Made by a program: the position numbers and the translations under genes
Assembly: GCA_003651045.1 (NCBI GenBank)
Contig: QMTJ01000095.1
Span: 1-5,182, forward strand
DNA: 5,182 bases
Source of the DNA: Thermoplasmata archaeon
Lineage (GTDB): Archaea > Thermoplasmatota > E2 > DHVEG-1
Reading direction: 5' to 3'
The notes under the pieces: generated by a model
What the model was told of the DNA's origin: nothing
The model's database searches: none
The model's input: the letters and a program-made list of their open reading frames with translations, nothing else
Shown here: piece after piece, positions 5,061-5,182 of the stretch
Layout of the letters: each line of letters starts with the position of its first letter
How positions within the stretch are numbered: the stretch's first letter is position 1

Positions 5061-5182
5061 TACGTTTCTGTTATGGTTTTATTTTGTTTTTTTTCAATGA
5101 GGGTTTTAGTATGGAGGAGGTTTTTTTATAAATCTAAAAAACTTTGAAATGATATGATAGTGTTTTTTATGAGAAAATAAGG
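5061..5182. other. AT-rich right end, no gene seen
   Basis: No open frame here looks coding on either strand. The stretch contains T-rich runs and, on the plus strand, a Shine-Dalgarno-like GGAGGAGG (5113-5120) without a usable start codon at normal spacing. ATATGATA and ATGAGAAAATAA near the edge lead only to immediate stops. It may be the upstream region of a gene outside the window. Confidence 0.4.

Noticed and set aside
1..5182. CRISPR array, insertion sequence or integration site
   Set aside because: No regularly spaced repeats, no transposase-like protein, and no duplicated tRNA end that would mark an attachment site were seen.

Overview
The window is AT-rich and reads as a piece of an archaeal chromosome. 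The strongest evidence is an initiator tRNA with the archaeal A1-U72 first pair, three G-C pairs at the foot of its anticodon stem, and no encoded CCA. A/T-rich TATA-like boxes lie upstream of several starts, oligo-T runs follow genes, and there are several tiny CxxC zinc-ribbon proteins. An anchored clan CD peptidase with an Ig-like domain and a single cold-shock protein would fit a euryarchaeal lineage such as Thermoplasmatota. That placement is inference, not proof.

Layout from left to right. Positions 1-751 (minus) hold the 5' part of a secreted-protein gene that runs off the left edge. Its signal peptide and mature part lie in different frames, and a tandem duplication of GAATG explains the shift exactly. 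Positions 752-1110 hold no gene, only promoter-like and palindromic sequence. A 66-residue Cys4 zinc protein follows on the minus strand (1111-1311). A 206-base spacer leads to initiator tRNA-Met on the plus strand (1518-1592), and its leader contains three alternating complementary arms. purM, a purine biosynthesis gene, lies on the minus strand (1685-2713). It is divergent from a membrane-anchored Ig-like plus caspase/legumain-like cysteine peptidase on the plus strand (2869-4188). A 59-residue zinc-ribbon gene follows on the plus strand (4338-4517), preceded by its own TATA-like box and an inverted repeat. A cold-shock-domain gene is on the minus strand (4681-4872), convergent with the zinc-ribbon gene. 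It has a strong Shine-Dalgarno sequence and probably a long structured leader. The right end (about 5060-5182) shows no convincing gene.

The genes are mostly single transcription units on alternating strands, so little functional coupling can be read from order. The shared theme is information processing and housekeeping (initiator tRNA, purine synthesis, cold-shock protein, zinc ribbons), with two cell-surface or secreted proteins. The observations most worth checking are the duplication-driven frameshift at 668-677, the alternative hairpins that can trap the 5' end of the initiator tRNA, the C33 in that tRNA, and the csp leader with possible Shine-Dalgarno sequestration.
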